64,000 nt of DNA from Rehmannia glutinosa (lineage: Eukaryota; Streptophyta; Magnoliopsida; Lamiales; Orobanchaceae): the NCBI GenBank assembly GCA_016081115.2, contig JABTTQ020003409.1, forward strand, positions 248,001 to 312,000, given 5' to 3'. Under the pieces are notes generated by a model. That model ran no database searches. It worked only from the letters and a program-made list of their open reading frames with translations, and was not told the origin of the DNA. Of this stretch, positions 11,820 to 23,720 are shown one piece after another. Position 1 is the first letter of the stretch, and every line of letters starts with the position of its first letter. The position numbers and the translations under genes are program-made.

Positions 11820-13246
11820 TGTTAGAGATTTTTCTAACCGCAAGTCTACGGTGTCAAGTTTTAATATAGAGAAGTAAGGTTGTCGAATCCACAGGGAATA
11901 ATTATCGAATTATTGCTAAGTACTATAATATAGTAGTCTAACTTTATTTAGAAATTCAATATATGATGGAGTTGATTATACTAAAAAATACTAAAAATAA
12001 ATCAAGAATATGAAAATATCAATGAGTTTATCCAAATGATTAAATGAATTATAGAGGTGTGATGAATCTAATTATCCCTTATGTTATCAATATGGTTTAT
12101 CAATCATCAATTACCAATTTATAAGTCAAGATTTCTACAATAATCATTTCCTCTCTCAAGTCTAAATGATTTTAGATTCAATTGGGAAATCAATATCTTT
12201 ATAAAAATCACCAATTAAAATCTCAATAAAAGCTATGAATCTTGATAAATGACTTCAAAGGATTCACAAATCTCTCAATTCTATGAAGTCTGGGTTATCT
12301 TTATTCAAGGTCATGTATTCAATTACCTCTCTCAAGTGTCAAATCAAATACACCAAACAATCTAAATTATTGATCAAGTAATTTAGAAGCAATAGATCCA
12401 AATAGCACAAATAAATTGATAGATCTAGATTGACAAACCACAATCTCAAAACATAAGTTCAAACATAGATTACATCATTCCTCTAGAATTATAGAGTTTA
12501 GCTCATGATTAAAGAAAATGAATCCATGAAAATACAACAATACATCTTACAAGATATGAAGAAAGCAACAAAATAAGAATAAGAGTTGATGGATCTTCTC
12601 TATTTCTAGATGATAGAAGCCTCCAATCTTCTTTCTCCAAATTCTCTCAAGATGCCCAAATCCTTTTCCTTGTCTTTGTTTGCTGTTTTATTCTCTTCCC
12701 AAGGGTTCCAAGATGCTCTATTTCAAGCCCCAATGCTAGTATTTATAGTACCCAAAAAGTCGAAAGGGGTAGGTGAACATAGGTTTTTCCGTCCCGGTAT
12801 TTGCGGCTCCAAAGAATCTCGTACCAACTTACCGCCCGGCTAACTGCTGGGCCAATCAACTTACTTGCAATTTATCGCACGGCAACTGGCGCGCCGCGCA
12901 TGGCTGCGGCGCCAAATCCTTACTAGAAATTTTTCCGCCGTAGCTGCAGCTCACATGCATGCCTCGTCCAACTCGTGCGCCCGGTCGCGGCGTTGGCGCC
13001 AGGGCCGGCGCTGCGATGCCCGCCCGTCCTTGGCCAAAGTGCGATTTTTTCTTCTTTATACGCGATTTCTTTTTCTTCAAGCCGTTTTTTCATCGTTTTC
13101 TTCATTTTCGGCTACCAAATATGTATTGACTCTACATCGACTTTAATTGAAATAAATTGGACTCTAACGACTCTAAAAACTTAAGCTATTAAAACCAAGT
13201 TCTACTCTAAAATACTCAAATAAGTTGGTAAAATACCAACTTAACA
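11820..13246 (-). repeat. 3' LTR (in sense) of the Athila-like element
   Basis: 1427 bp, TG...CA. A TATAAATA promoter box lies on the minus strand at 12740-12747. The AT-rich flanks are near-identical to the other LTR, but the GC-rich stretch about 12780-13040 is strongly diverged from its counterpart at 23055-23185. Confidence 0.9.
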
Positions 13247-13262
13247 AATACCCCCAAACTTA
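13247..13262 (-). other. Polypurine tract
   Basis: Directly inside the 3' LTR; on the minus strand it reads AAGTTTGGGGGTATT, a usual plus-strand priming site for reverse transcription. Confidence 0.7.
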
Positions 13263-15075
13263 AGCTATTGTTTGTCCTCAAACAATTATAACTCCAAAAT
13301 GAAAGACAAACAATACAACAACACAAGCAACTACAAAACTCCATAAACCAATAAAATTTGTCTAAAAACTCATTTCACTATCAATCAAGCATGCATTTTA
13401 ACATTGTGATCAAAAGTGTTGAATATTCATGAAAATTCCGTTTACATTATTCAAATTGATTTACGCAATCAAACGTTATCAAGATGATCCACTTCTAAGT
13501 ATCAAAAGATAATGACTACTGGATTCCATAGCTTGTTATTCACACTAATCTCCACTAATGTAGGCTAATATAACACATGGATCAATATGACTTCCAAAGC
13601 TTGTAATGTGGCTTAGGGTCGGGTAGGAAAATTTAGGATTAAGTGGCTCAATTCACCCAAACACACAATTACCTCTTCAAATCACCAATTGCCAAACAAA
13701 ATGGTTATCTTCACTTTTGTTGAATTTTCAATTATTCTCCTTTACGAGCCTCTATTTTCAACATTTTTTTTTCGAGACCCCCAAATTTGATCTTTTGCAT
13801 ATTTTAACACTTGGGGTTTCATTATTTCTTTTTCTCGGCAACTTCATGCGAGTGAACATCTACCTTACTTATCACATCCTCCTCAACCTTCAATCATTTT
13901 GTGTGTATGAGTGATGGGTAATTAGGATTTTCACATGTAAGCTCAAGGTAAAAAAATTGGTTGCCAAAGAACGGCTTAATAGGCTCAAAAGGGGACTCAG
14001 TGAAATTATATCGTACAAAGGTAGTCATTTTGGCTCTAGCTTATTCAAAGATGGCCTAAATCATTTCTTATGTTATTTCACCTAGGATTTCGCCTCAATT
14101 AGTGATCAAACAAGTTCTAGAATCCGGTGGGATCATACAAGCAACACTCAACTTCATTAATCATTTTCAAATAAGTTAACGAGTTATGCATGAATATGAA
14201 ATCAATGAAGCAAAATATAGATCACCACTTAAAAGCATGCTTTCGTGCTGATTCACTCATGATCAACAAATCTACTTAGTCATGCGGTTCTATAGTTCAA
14301 CAAACTACCCGACTAGACTCAACTATTTTTTTTTTTTTGACACGACTCGACACGACTCAAAAGACACAAATATAGATTACACCCCCAAACTTAAATTGAA
14401 CATTGTCCTCAATGGAGAGTGAGAAAACTTTCTGGTATGGGGCGCCTAGGACTCCTCATCGGAGTCGTGTGGTGAAAAATGAGCAATAGGACCCGGTGGT
14501 GGTGGTATTGGGAATTGGGCGCAGGTGTGTCGGCTATATATCGGGGCAAGTACTCGGTTGTGCTCATTCTCATATTCTTCTCGTCGCTCTATGATGTTGC
14601 TCAACTACAAAAGCCCTTCTCAATTCTCGTACTTCGCGAACTAGTGCGTCGAAGGGTTGTTATCGTGATGTGAGCGTCTAGAACGAGAACGTCTTGCCAT
14701 TGAACCGGATGGAGTGTCGATATTCGTGGTTGGGCATGAGTATCGGCTCGATAGGTTTGGTAGGCAAATTCGGGATCAAGGATATATCCGCGCCTTTGGA
14801 TTAGGCACACCGCCCGCCCACTCGTCATAAGAAGCAATAGTAGCGAATCTATAGGTCCCTTAGGATTTTCCACGGCTCGGAGCTATCCCACTTAACACCG
14901 CTCTTTTACATAACCCACAAATTAAACTCAGTAAAATTAGTCCCCTGTTTTGGGGTGTAGCATTTTGTTATAAAGGGACATTGCAATAATTACATTTGGT
15001 CGGTGTATGTCAAGAACTATGGCATATAGAAGATGAGCTCGTTCTTAGTTACATCAGCGACATGCTTGGTTGGTA
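13263..15075. other. Non-coding 3' internal region of the Athila-like element
   Basis: Long spacer between the extra ORF and the 3' LTR. No conserved coding signal seen. Athila elements normally have such a long spacer, sometimes with an env-like frame, which I could not recognise here. Confidence 0.5.
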
Positions 15076-15688
15076 TCAAGTTGTTGCATATGAAGTGGTA
15101 CCAAGCTCGCCCATATCGACTAAGACTCGTGTCCAGGAAGCGATAGCACCTCCCACAACTTTTATATGACGTACCACAGTTCCAGGCCGGCATAAGGTAT
15201 TACAAATCTCCTCCATACTCGGTGGTTGCGAGATAAATTCGACATACGGTGAGTGATCCACCTCCGGGAGTCCATAATATTCTCTTATCGCTCTTGTATG
15301 AGTGTATACCTTGTCTACTCCACGTATGAAAACCTCTGAGTTATAGCCATTTTTGGTCTTCGCATTTGCATAAAACTCTCGGACTATATTCGGTGCGAAT
15401 GGTCTAGGTTGTGCACAAAGTTTTTTCCATTGCTTCTGATGTATCATTTGTGCAAGTTCACCATCATTCAGCCCCGGTTGTAACCCGTTCGCCGTTATAC
15501 TCTTGAGCATAATGTGTCATAATACAATCATTGTCTTCCAAGTTACAAAAACGATCTTCAACATTCTCCTCGGAAGTACTTGCCACCTTTTTGCCCTTGC
15601 TTGGGTTCTTTGTTCTTGGCATTGTAATTGATTTGAAAATCACGAAAATTACACAAGCAAAATAACACGTAGAGAACGCACAATACAA
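15076..15688 (-). pseudogene. Extra ORF of Athila-like element, plant transposon protein domain type
   Basis: Two overlapping minus-strand frames. The upstream one (15464-15688) starts MPRTKNPSKGKK, a basic N-terminus. The downstream one (15076-15510) holds VREFYANAKTKNGYNSEVFI, the signature of the domain of unknown function that accompanies many Athila-type elements downstream of integrase. A frameshift separates them. Function unknown. Confidence 0.6.
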
Positions 15689-15689
15689 G

Positions 15690-17087
15690 TTAGGGGTTAG
15701 GAATTTTGCAACAACTCAAGAATTATGCATCTTTGTCATCAATTCATGATCAAATAACCTTTAGTACACAATGATGACAAGAATCAAATGCCTAGGTGTA
15801 ATATTTTTCATTGAGACATTTTAACAAACACCTTGGCATATATGCAAAGAAGAGATGAACACCAAATTTGAAATTCAATTCATGCCCATTTTTCAACACC
15901 AATCAATTCAAGCACAATATTATTCATATATCATCACAATTTATCAAGAATTTATCAAGAATTTGAAATTATAATGATAATGAAAATTCCCACATTTTTA
16001 ACCTAAGCTTGAAAATTTGAAGAAAATTGGTGTACAATTGAAGCTCACTTATCCAATTGATGAAGAAGATGAAGATGATGATTAAGTTGCTCAATTGCCC
16101 ACTTGAATGGTGTATAAGTGAATGCTAGGTGGGATTTTTGTAGAAGAAAGTAAGATGGCGTGAGGTGTGTGTGTTTTGTTTGTAAAAAAACAAATAAGGC
16201 TGAATCAGCCTTTAAATCGCTTCTTTCGATCGGCATTGCTGTAGTCATGTAGGGACCATAGCTGCTGCGCCCGCACACACTCTGTCGCCTGTCACGGGAC
16301 TGCTTTCCGCCTGCCGCAATTTTTTTTTTTTTCATTATATATATATCTAAAATTTAAAATCACAATCTAACTAAAAATTTAAAAATACACACAAATTAAT
16401 TCACACAAAAATCACACCAAAATTCAAATAAATACAAACCAAACTAAAAATAAAATAAAATCCCACAAAAATTCGATCACACGAGAAAACACAGGTTGCC
16501 TCCAAGAAGCGCTAAATTTATAGTCGTTAGCAGGACTCAACTATTCGGGCTCAAGAAATTTCATCACCAAGCGGAAGATTTAAAACCTTTCTAACTTCAT
16601 TCCCGAAATAATGTTTCAATCGTTGTCCATTCATTTGGAACAATTCCCATCGTTTCTTAACTCGACGGCACCATATGGAAACACACGTTCAACCACAAAT
16701 GGTCGGACCATCGTGATTTGAGTTTACTGGAAAGAGTTTTAATCGAGAATTGAACAATAACACTTGTTGGTGGGTAAGAATTCACATCGGAAAATCATTT
16801 GATCATGCCATTTTTTTTTTTTCTTTATACATTTTGGCATTTTCATATGATTCTTGACAAAATTCTTCCATTTCGTTTAATTGAAGTAATCGGTTTTCAC
16901 CGCCTCTTTCAAGTTAAAATTCAATTTCTTAATTGCCCAATAAGCTCGATGCTCAAGTTCAACGGCAAATGGCACGCTTTACCAAACACCAATCGATATG
17001 GTGACATACCAATGGGTGTTTTATAAGTTGTGCGATAAGCCCACAAAGCATCATCGAGCTTTTGTGCCCAATCTTTTCGATTAAAAC
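15690..17087. other. Athila-like element, region between integrase and extra ORF
   Basis: Mostly non-coding AT-rich sequence with a poly(T) run near 16320 and 16810. Decayed coding fragments of the integrase C-terminal part (for example the minus-strand reading near 16560-17085) are present but broken. Confidence 0.45.
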
Positions 17088-17847
17088 TCACCGTTTTTCA
17101 AGAATTTGTTTCACTTCACGATTGGAAATTTCGGCTTGACCATTAGATTGATGATGGTAACCAAGCGCAATTTTATGGCGCACACCAAATTTAGCAAGAA
17201 GGTTATTAAATAATTTATTACAAAAATGCGTACCTTCATCACTTACAATAGCTCGAGGAGTACCAAACCGGGTGAAAATATGCTTGTGCAAGAATTTGAG
17301 TACTATCTTAGCATCATTCGTTGGTGTAGCAATCGCCTCAACCCACTTGGAGACGTAATCAACCGCAAGCAAAATGTACAAATTTCCATAGGACGAGAAA
17401 ATGGCCCATAAAGTCAATACCCGTACATCAAACAACTCCACCTCCATTATATTTGTCAAAGGAAGCTCATGACGCCGTGAAATATTACCAACCCTTTGGC
17501 ATCGATCACAAGTCTTTACAAAAGCATAAAAATCTTTGAATAATGTTGGCCAATAAAAACCAGATTGTAGTACGCTTTTTTGTTCGGGTTGGCCCGAAAT
17601 GTCCACCGTAAGATGAGGAATGACAATGTTGAAGAATCTCTCCAATTTCTTCCTTCGGAACACAACGGCGAATGATAGAATCGGCGCATCTCTTGAACAA
17701 GAACGGATCATCCCACAAATAAGACTTAACATCATGTAGGAATTTTTTTTTTTTCTTTTGGTGTGAAGTCAAGTCCGTGTGGCAAAACTCCTCCGCGAGG
17801 TAATTAACAAAATCTGCGTACCAAGGTAATGATGTCTCAAGACGCAT
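17088..17847 (-). pseudogene. Integrase domain remnant, Athila-like element
   Basis: Two overlapping minus-strand frames. An HHCC-type zinc-binding stretch is visible (LQHCHSSSYGGHFGPTRT, then CDRCQRVGN). The core follows with LLAVDYVSKWVEAIATP, RFGTPRAIVSDEGTHF containing the second Asp, and HHQSNGQAEISNREVKQIL containing the Glu. The first catalytic Asp region is garbled by a frameshift near 17415. The domain would insert cDNA into the genome if intact. Confidence 0.85.
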
Positions 17848-17899
17848 AATTTGTTCATCAGGAAATGATTCTTTTATTGGACTCGACTCTCAATCACCT

Positions 17900-19279
17900 C
17901 GTGAGGTTGCTCGGGCGGGATAGATGATCGGCAACCACATTTTTGCTTCCTTTTTTATCCCGACTCTCAATATCAAATTCTTGCAAAGAGCAAAATCCAT
18001 CGAATTAACCGAGGTTTTGCATCCTTTTGGAGAAAAGATATCGGATTGCCGCATGATCCGTATAAACAATCACCTTTGTACCCACCAAGTAAGCTTGGAA
18101 TTTATCAAATGCAAAAACTACCGCCAACATCTCTTTTTTCGTGGTGGTGTAGTTTTGTTGGGCGTTGTCCATGGTCTACTTGCGTAGTAAATAGCTTTAA
18201 AAATTCTGTCTCGCCCTTGACCAAGAACGGCACCCTGCATAATCACTTGCATCGCACATAAGCTCAAATGGTTGAGTCCAATCCGCACTATCATAATTGG
18301 AGTGAAACGAGTGCCTTTTTTATCTGTTCAAATGCTCGCAAACACAACTCATCAAAGCAAAAGATAGCATCTTTTTCAAGGAGATTACAAAGTGGTTTAA
18401 CAATTTTTGAAAAATCTTTTATGAATCTCCTATAAAATCCTGCATGCCCTAAAAAACTTCTTATGCCTTTCACATTTGAAGGTGGGGGTAGCTTTTCAAT
18501 AGCCACAACTTTCGCCTGTCAACTTCCAAACCTCGTACAAGAAATACGATGCCCAAGTACAATCCCCTTCTTTGACCATAAAGTGACATTTTTCCCAATT
18601 AAGTACAAGATTAGTTTCCTCACAACGTTGCAAACTCGGAGATAAGTTATGCAAACAATGGTCAAAAGAAGTACCAAAAGCAGAAAAATCGTCCATAAAA
18701 ATCTCCATGATTTCCTCAACCATACCATGAAAAATCGCCATCATACACACCGAAAAGTAGCGGTGCATTACATAATCCAAATGGCATCTGCGAAATGCAA
18801 AAGTACCATATGGACATGTAAAAGTAGTCTTTTCTTGATCTTCGGGGCAATGGCGATTTGATTGTACCTGAATAGCCATCAAGAAAATAATAGTATTCGT
18901 AACTTTGTCAACTTGTCAACATTTGATCAATAAAGGGGAGGGAAAATGATCCTTACGAGTAACTTTATTCAATTTTCTATAATCAATACATACTCAGCCA
19001 TCCTGTGTGATTCGTGTAGAAATTAATTCATTGTTATCATTTTTCACAAGCTGTCATACCTCCTTTTAGGAACAACTGTCTTAGGACTCACCCATGAACT
19101 ATCGAAATGGCATAAATAATACCGCTTTTTAGCCACTTTAAAACCTCATTTCTCACAACTTCTTTCATTGCGGGATTAAGTCGTCTTTGATGCTCAATAG
19201 ATGGTTTATAAGATTCCTCCATTAAAATTTTGTGCATTACAATGGAAGGACTTATACCTTTCAAATCGAAATATACCAA
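17900..19279 (-). pseudogene. Reverse transcriptase-RNase H remnant, Athila-like element
   Basis: Pieces in several frames. RNase H: YTDHAAIRYLFSKR near 18000-18060. RT: IKSFLGHAGFYRRFIKDFSK near 18420-18480 and the catalytic F-M-D-D box in MEIFMDDFSAFG near 18680-18720. The upstream motif around PFGLCNAP is out of frame with it, and the N-terminal RT part (RRLNPAMKEVVRNEVLKWL) is in a separate frame at 19088-19279. Confidence 0.85.
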
Positions 19280-19422
19280 CCCAAAGCCGACTTATGTTCA
19301 CGAAGCACACGCAACAACTTATCCAATCCTGGATGAAGATAATGAAGCGAGAATCAATTACCGGGTAAGTTTTATCTTTTTCCAAAAATCCATATTGAAG
19401 ATGTTAGGAAGTTCCTTTAGTT

Positions 19423-20060
19423 CTAAAGTACCTTCGGAATATTTTCAATATTGGCATTTTCTAATGCTTCCTTTTGTTTTTCATTTACATTTTCTTTAGC
19501 CTCAAGAGAAAGAATAAACTCAAGCAAATCAATATCATCACTATCTTCCTCATCACATTTCATTATTGAATTAATCAAACAATGTTCTAACGGATCTTTT
19601 AAATCTTGTTTTATAACTTCCGTTTGATCACATTGTTCGATCTTATCAATAAAATGACATGTGTGAGGTTCTTCTTGAAATTTCATTGCTTTATAAATGT
19701 TAAATAGTACCTCATCATCATTTACCCGTAATGTTAACTCTCCTCGTTGCACGTCAATTAGAGCTCGTCCCGTTGCTAGAAAAGGTCTTCCAAGAATCAA
19801 TGGCATTTCATGATCTTCCTCCATATCCAACACCACAAAGTCGAGTCGGAAATATGAATTTATCCACTTTGATCAACACATCTTCAATCACTCCTCTTGG
19901 GTAGGTGAGTGATCTATCGGCTAATTGCAATGTGATGGTGGATGGCGTTATTTCTCCAAGGCCAAGTTTCCTGAAAATAGATAACGGCATAAGATTAATG
20001 CTAGCACCTAAATCACAAAGAGCCTTATTAAAATAAGAATCACCAATAGTGCAAGGGATA
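19423..20060 (-). pseudogene. Aspartic protease region remnant, Athila-like element
   Basis: Frames 19808-19990 (MPLSIFRKLGLGEITPSTIT, ending in a frameshift) and 19423-19836 (PLILGRPFLATGRALIDV). These are the C-terminal flap and core strands of the retropepsin used by Athila elements to process the polyprotein. The active-site triad lies just upstream near 20000-20040 (ALCDLGA-type reading). Confidence 0.75.
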
Positions 20061-20078
20061 GTGAAACTCCCGAATCTC

Positions 20079-21841
20079 TTAATTTTGTGGTAGCTTTCTT
20101 TGTAAAATGGCGCTACATTCTTCCGTGAGATTGACCGTCTCGTATGCCTCCAACCTTCTTTTTCTCGACATCACATCCTTCATGAATTTTGCATAGTTTG
20201 GCATTTGTTCAAGTGCATCGGCAAAAGGGATGTTGATGTGAATTTTCTTGAATATTTCCAAAAACTTGGAAAATTGCGCGTCAACTTTTTTTCGAAATCT
20301 TTGTGGAAAAGGAAGAGAATTTGGTAACACATTATCGAATTGGAAATTGGTTTTACCTCATTTTTCGACTTTACGATGGCTTGTCCATGCCCTCTTCATT
20401 GTGGAGTGTTTTGAGCTTGCTTCGGTTCATCGGTGGCGTGAGTAGGCATCTTTGGTTCATCATATTCCGTTCCACTTCTCAACTTAATGGCCTTGCAATG
20501 CTCACGTGGGTTCACCTCGGTGTTACTTGGAAACGTATCAACTTTTTTGTGAATTAATAGCCGTGGCCAATTGACCCACATGTGTTCCCAAAGATTTGAG
20601 ATGACTTTCAATTGTTGTAACCTCAAACCCAAATTTTCTATGTTAGAATCGACCTTGTTCATCCTTGCTCTTGATTACAAGGAATGAACTAAGTAATTCT
20701 TCCAAAGATGGCTTTTGTTCTCCCACGTGCGTCTTGTACTTGCTTGGTTTTGAAACCCCGGAGGTGGTTGCAACACATTTCCCGTATTGCTATACGAGAA
20801 ATTTTCATGATTGCGAAGTCGGGATGATAATGCGTCGGTAATTGATTCCCTCGATTGTTGAAACCCGATTGTTCACATAATTTGCTTGTTCAAGATCGGG
20901 ATTCACAATTTCTTGACTTATCTCCATGTTTGCCTCGGTTGTTGTTTTCCACCGGATTTAGAGTAGCAATTTGCTTTGACAAGGCGGAAATTTGAGAGGC
21001 CAATGCGGACATAGTATCAAGTTCAAGAACACCGGCAACTTTTCTTGGCGTAGATCTTCCAGAAGGCCATTGATAACTATTGGCAGCCATTTCTTCTAGT
21101 AAAAGCATGGCTTCACTTGGAGTTTTAGCCATCAATGTACCTCGCTGCCAAGATCTATAATAGTTCTCGAATGCCCATTCATACCATTGTAAAAATATTG
21201 AACTTTTTGCCAATCTGCGTACCCGTGTTGTGGACACCTCCTCAATAATTCTTTGAATCGCTCCCAAGCTTCGTAGAGTGGCTCAAAGTCGAGTTGATGA
21301 AATTGAGCAATCTCACTTTTCAGTTGAAGTGTCTTGCTAGGTGGAAAGAATTTTGCCATGAATTTTTCAGTGAGATCATTCCAACTAGTGATACTTCCAG
21401 GTGGGAAGGTTTGAAGCCACTGTCTAGCTTTATCACGAAGTGAAAACGGAAATAACCTCAACCGAATAGCTTCATCGGGAACCCCATTCATTTTGATAGT
21501 GTCACATATCTCGAGAAAAATAGCCAAATGAGCATTGAATTCGTCTACGCGACTACCCCCAAACCGATTTAGTTGCACCATGTTTATTAGTGCGGTTTCA
21601 ATTCAAAATTATCCGCATTGATAGGTTGGCGAACAATGCCCGAATAGTTTTGATTCGTGGTTGGTCGAAAATAGTCCCAAATGGCCCTTTCGGTGCAACA
21701 ATAGGTATCGTTCTTCATCATCACCGATTCTGCCATTTTTGTGAATTCGATTCTTCGTGCGACTCTAATCTTTCGAAGCGTTCTTTCAATTTCTGATTCA
21801 AATAAGATTAAATTACCACTTTTATTTTTTCGCATCAACAA
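20079..21841 (-). pseudogene. gag polyprotein remnant, Athila-like element
   Basis: Successive minus-strand frames at 21587-21841 (start of gag, INADNFELKPH), 21132-21581 (EAIRLRLFPFSLRDKARQWL, KFMAKFFPPSKT, LYEAWERFKELLRRCP), 20890-21267 and 20079-20662. The wording matches the retrotransposon gag domain of Athila elements. At least three frameshifts break it. Confidence 0.85.
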
Positions 21842-21944
21842 GAAAACACAAAAATGACAATGACCCTATTGTAACAAAAAAAACCAATCTAAATTAAAGT
21901 AAAACTACTAAGTAATAATATTAGCGCAAATAAGATGAATTATT

Positions 21945-21961
21945 CCCCGGCAACGGCGCCA
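21945..21961 (-). other. Primer binding site, tRNA-Asp type
   Basis: On the minus strand TGGCGCCGTTGCCGGGG starts seven bases inside the 5' LTR. It is complementary to the 3' end of plant tRNA-Asp, the usual primer of Athila elements. Confidence 0.85.
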
Positions 21962-21967
21962 AAAACT

Positions 21968-23393
21968 TGTTAGAGATTTTTCTAACCGCAAGTCTACGGT
22001 GTCAAGTTTTAATATAGAGAAGTAAGGTTGTCGAATCCACAGGGAATAATTATCGAATTATTGCTAAGTACTATAATATAGTAGTCTAACTTTATTTAGA
22101 AATTCAATATATGATGGAGTTGATTATACTAAAAATACTAAAAATAAATCAAGAATATGAAAATATCAATGAGTTTATCCAAATGATTAAATGAATTCTA
22201 GAGGTGTGATGAATCTAATTATCCCTTATGTTATCAATATGGTTTATCAATCATCAATTACCAATTTATAAGTCAAGATTTCTACAATAATAATTTCCTC
22301 TCTCAAGTGCTAAATGATTTTAGATTCAATTGGAAATCAATATCTCTATAAAAATCACCAATTAAAATCTCAATAAAAGCTATAAATCTTGATAAATGAC
22401 TTCAAAGGATTCACAAATCTCTTAATTCTATGAAGTCCTAGGTTATCTTATTCCAAGGTCATGTATTCAATTACCTCTCTCAAGTGTCAAATCAAATACA
22501 CCAAACAATCTAAATTATTGATCAAGTAATTTAGAAGCAATAGATCCAAATAGCACAAATAAATTGATAGGTCAGATTGACAAACCACAATCTCAAAACA
22601 TAAGTTCAAACATAGATTACATCATTCCTCTAGAATTATAGAGTTTAGATCATGATTAAAGAAAATGAATCCATGAAAATACAACAATACATCTTACAAG
22701 ATATGAAGAAAGCAACAAAATAAGAACAAAGAGTTGAGGGATCTTCTCTATTTCTAGATGATAGAAGCCTCCAATCTTCTTCTCCAAATTCTCCTCAAGA
22801 TGCCCAAATCCTTCTTCCTTGTCTTGTAGTGTTTTATTCTCTTCCCAAGGGTTCCAAGATGCCCTATTTCAAGCCCCAAGGCTAGTATTTATAGTACCAA
22901 AAGTCCAAGAAAGGGGTAGGTGAACATAGGTTTTTCGCCCCGAGGCGGCTGCTATAGGCCGCGCCAGCAAGCATGGGTGATGCCTATTTCAAGCCCCGAG
23001 GCTAGTATTTATAGTACTCAAAAGTCCAAGAAAGGGGTAGGTGAACATAGGTTTTCCGCCCCGGCCACATGGCTAAGCGCCACGGGCGCTGCCGCCCACA
23101 TGCCTTCGTCCAACTGCTTGGCATACTGTCGCGGGCCATTTGCGGCGCCGAGGCAGGGCTGCGGCCCACTTTGTCGTTGGCCAAAGTGCGATTTTTACTT
23201 CTTTATACGCGATTTCTTCTTTCTTCAAGCCGTTTTTCATCGTTTTCTTCATTTCTCGGCCACCAAATTTGTATTGACTCTACATTGACTCTAATTGAAA
23301 TAAATTGGACTCTAACGACTCTAAAAACACCCAAAATAAAACCAAGTTCTACTCTAAAATACTCAAATAAGTTGGTAAAATATAAACTTAACA
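21968..23393 (-). repeat. 5' LTR (in sense) of the Athila-like element, with internal promoter duplication
   Basis: 1426 bp, TG...CA. A segment of 121 bp is duplicated in tandem (22858-22978, then from 22979 to about 23065); each copy carries a minus-strand TATAAATA box (22886-22893 and 23006-23013). The other LTR has only one copy. The GC-rich part 23055-23185 is diverged from the other LTR. Confidence 0.88.
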
Positions 23394-23398
23394 TCCAT

Positions 23399-23720
23399 GG
23401 AGAGTATTTAGTAGTTTCCTTGAATATAATTAAATTTTTCTCCGAGAAATATATTAGTGTAAAAAGTCTAATACATTTATTTGATACATCTAATACATTA
23501 GAATCCAATGTGTAATATTTTTCTACAAAGTTATGGCATTGAATAATAAAAGCAGAGAATTACTAAGAAGTCAGAAAGTATAATACATTTTTCTAATACA
23601 TCCAATACATTAGAATCTTATTTACTGCCAATACTTTTCTTCAAAATTGTGTCTTTTAAATATAAAACATAGACTTTCTACGGAGTTATAAAGTCTAATA
23701 CATTTCTTCAAGATATGTGC
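23399..23720. repeat. Continuation of the minisatellite array on the far side of the Athila-like insertion
   Basis: Starts GGAGAGTATTTAGTAGTTTCC and continues with CTAATACATT-type units to about 23710. It continues the array cut at 11819. Confidence 0.65.

Larger units (their letters stand above)
11820..23393 (-). mobile_element. Athila-like Ty3/gypsy LTR retrotransposon, 11.6 kb, defective
   Basis: The two LTRs are 11820-13246 and 21968-23393; each starts TGTTAGAGATTTTTC and ends CTTAACA. A perfect 5-bp duplication TCCAT lies at 11815-11819 and 23394-23398. Coding is on the minus strand in the order gag, protease, reverse transcriptase, RNase H, integrase, then a further ORF before the 3' LTR. 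The primer site is complementary to tRNA-Asp and the gag wording (LRLFPFSLRDKARQWL) is typical of the Athila lineage. Every domain is broken by frameshifts, so no full polyprotein can be made from it. Confidence 0.92.

Noticed and set aside
12856..13184. Overlapping ORFs on both strands in a GC-rich stretch
   Set aside because: They lie inside an LTR, match no family, and exist because GC-rich sequence has few stops.
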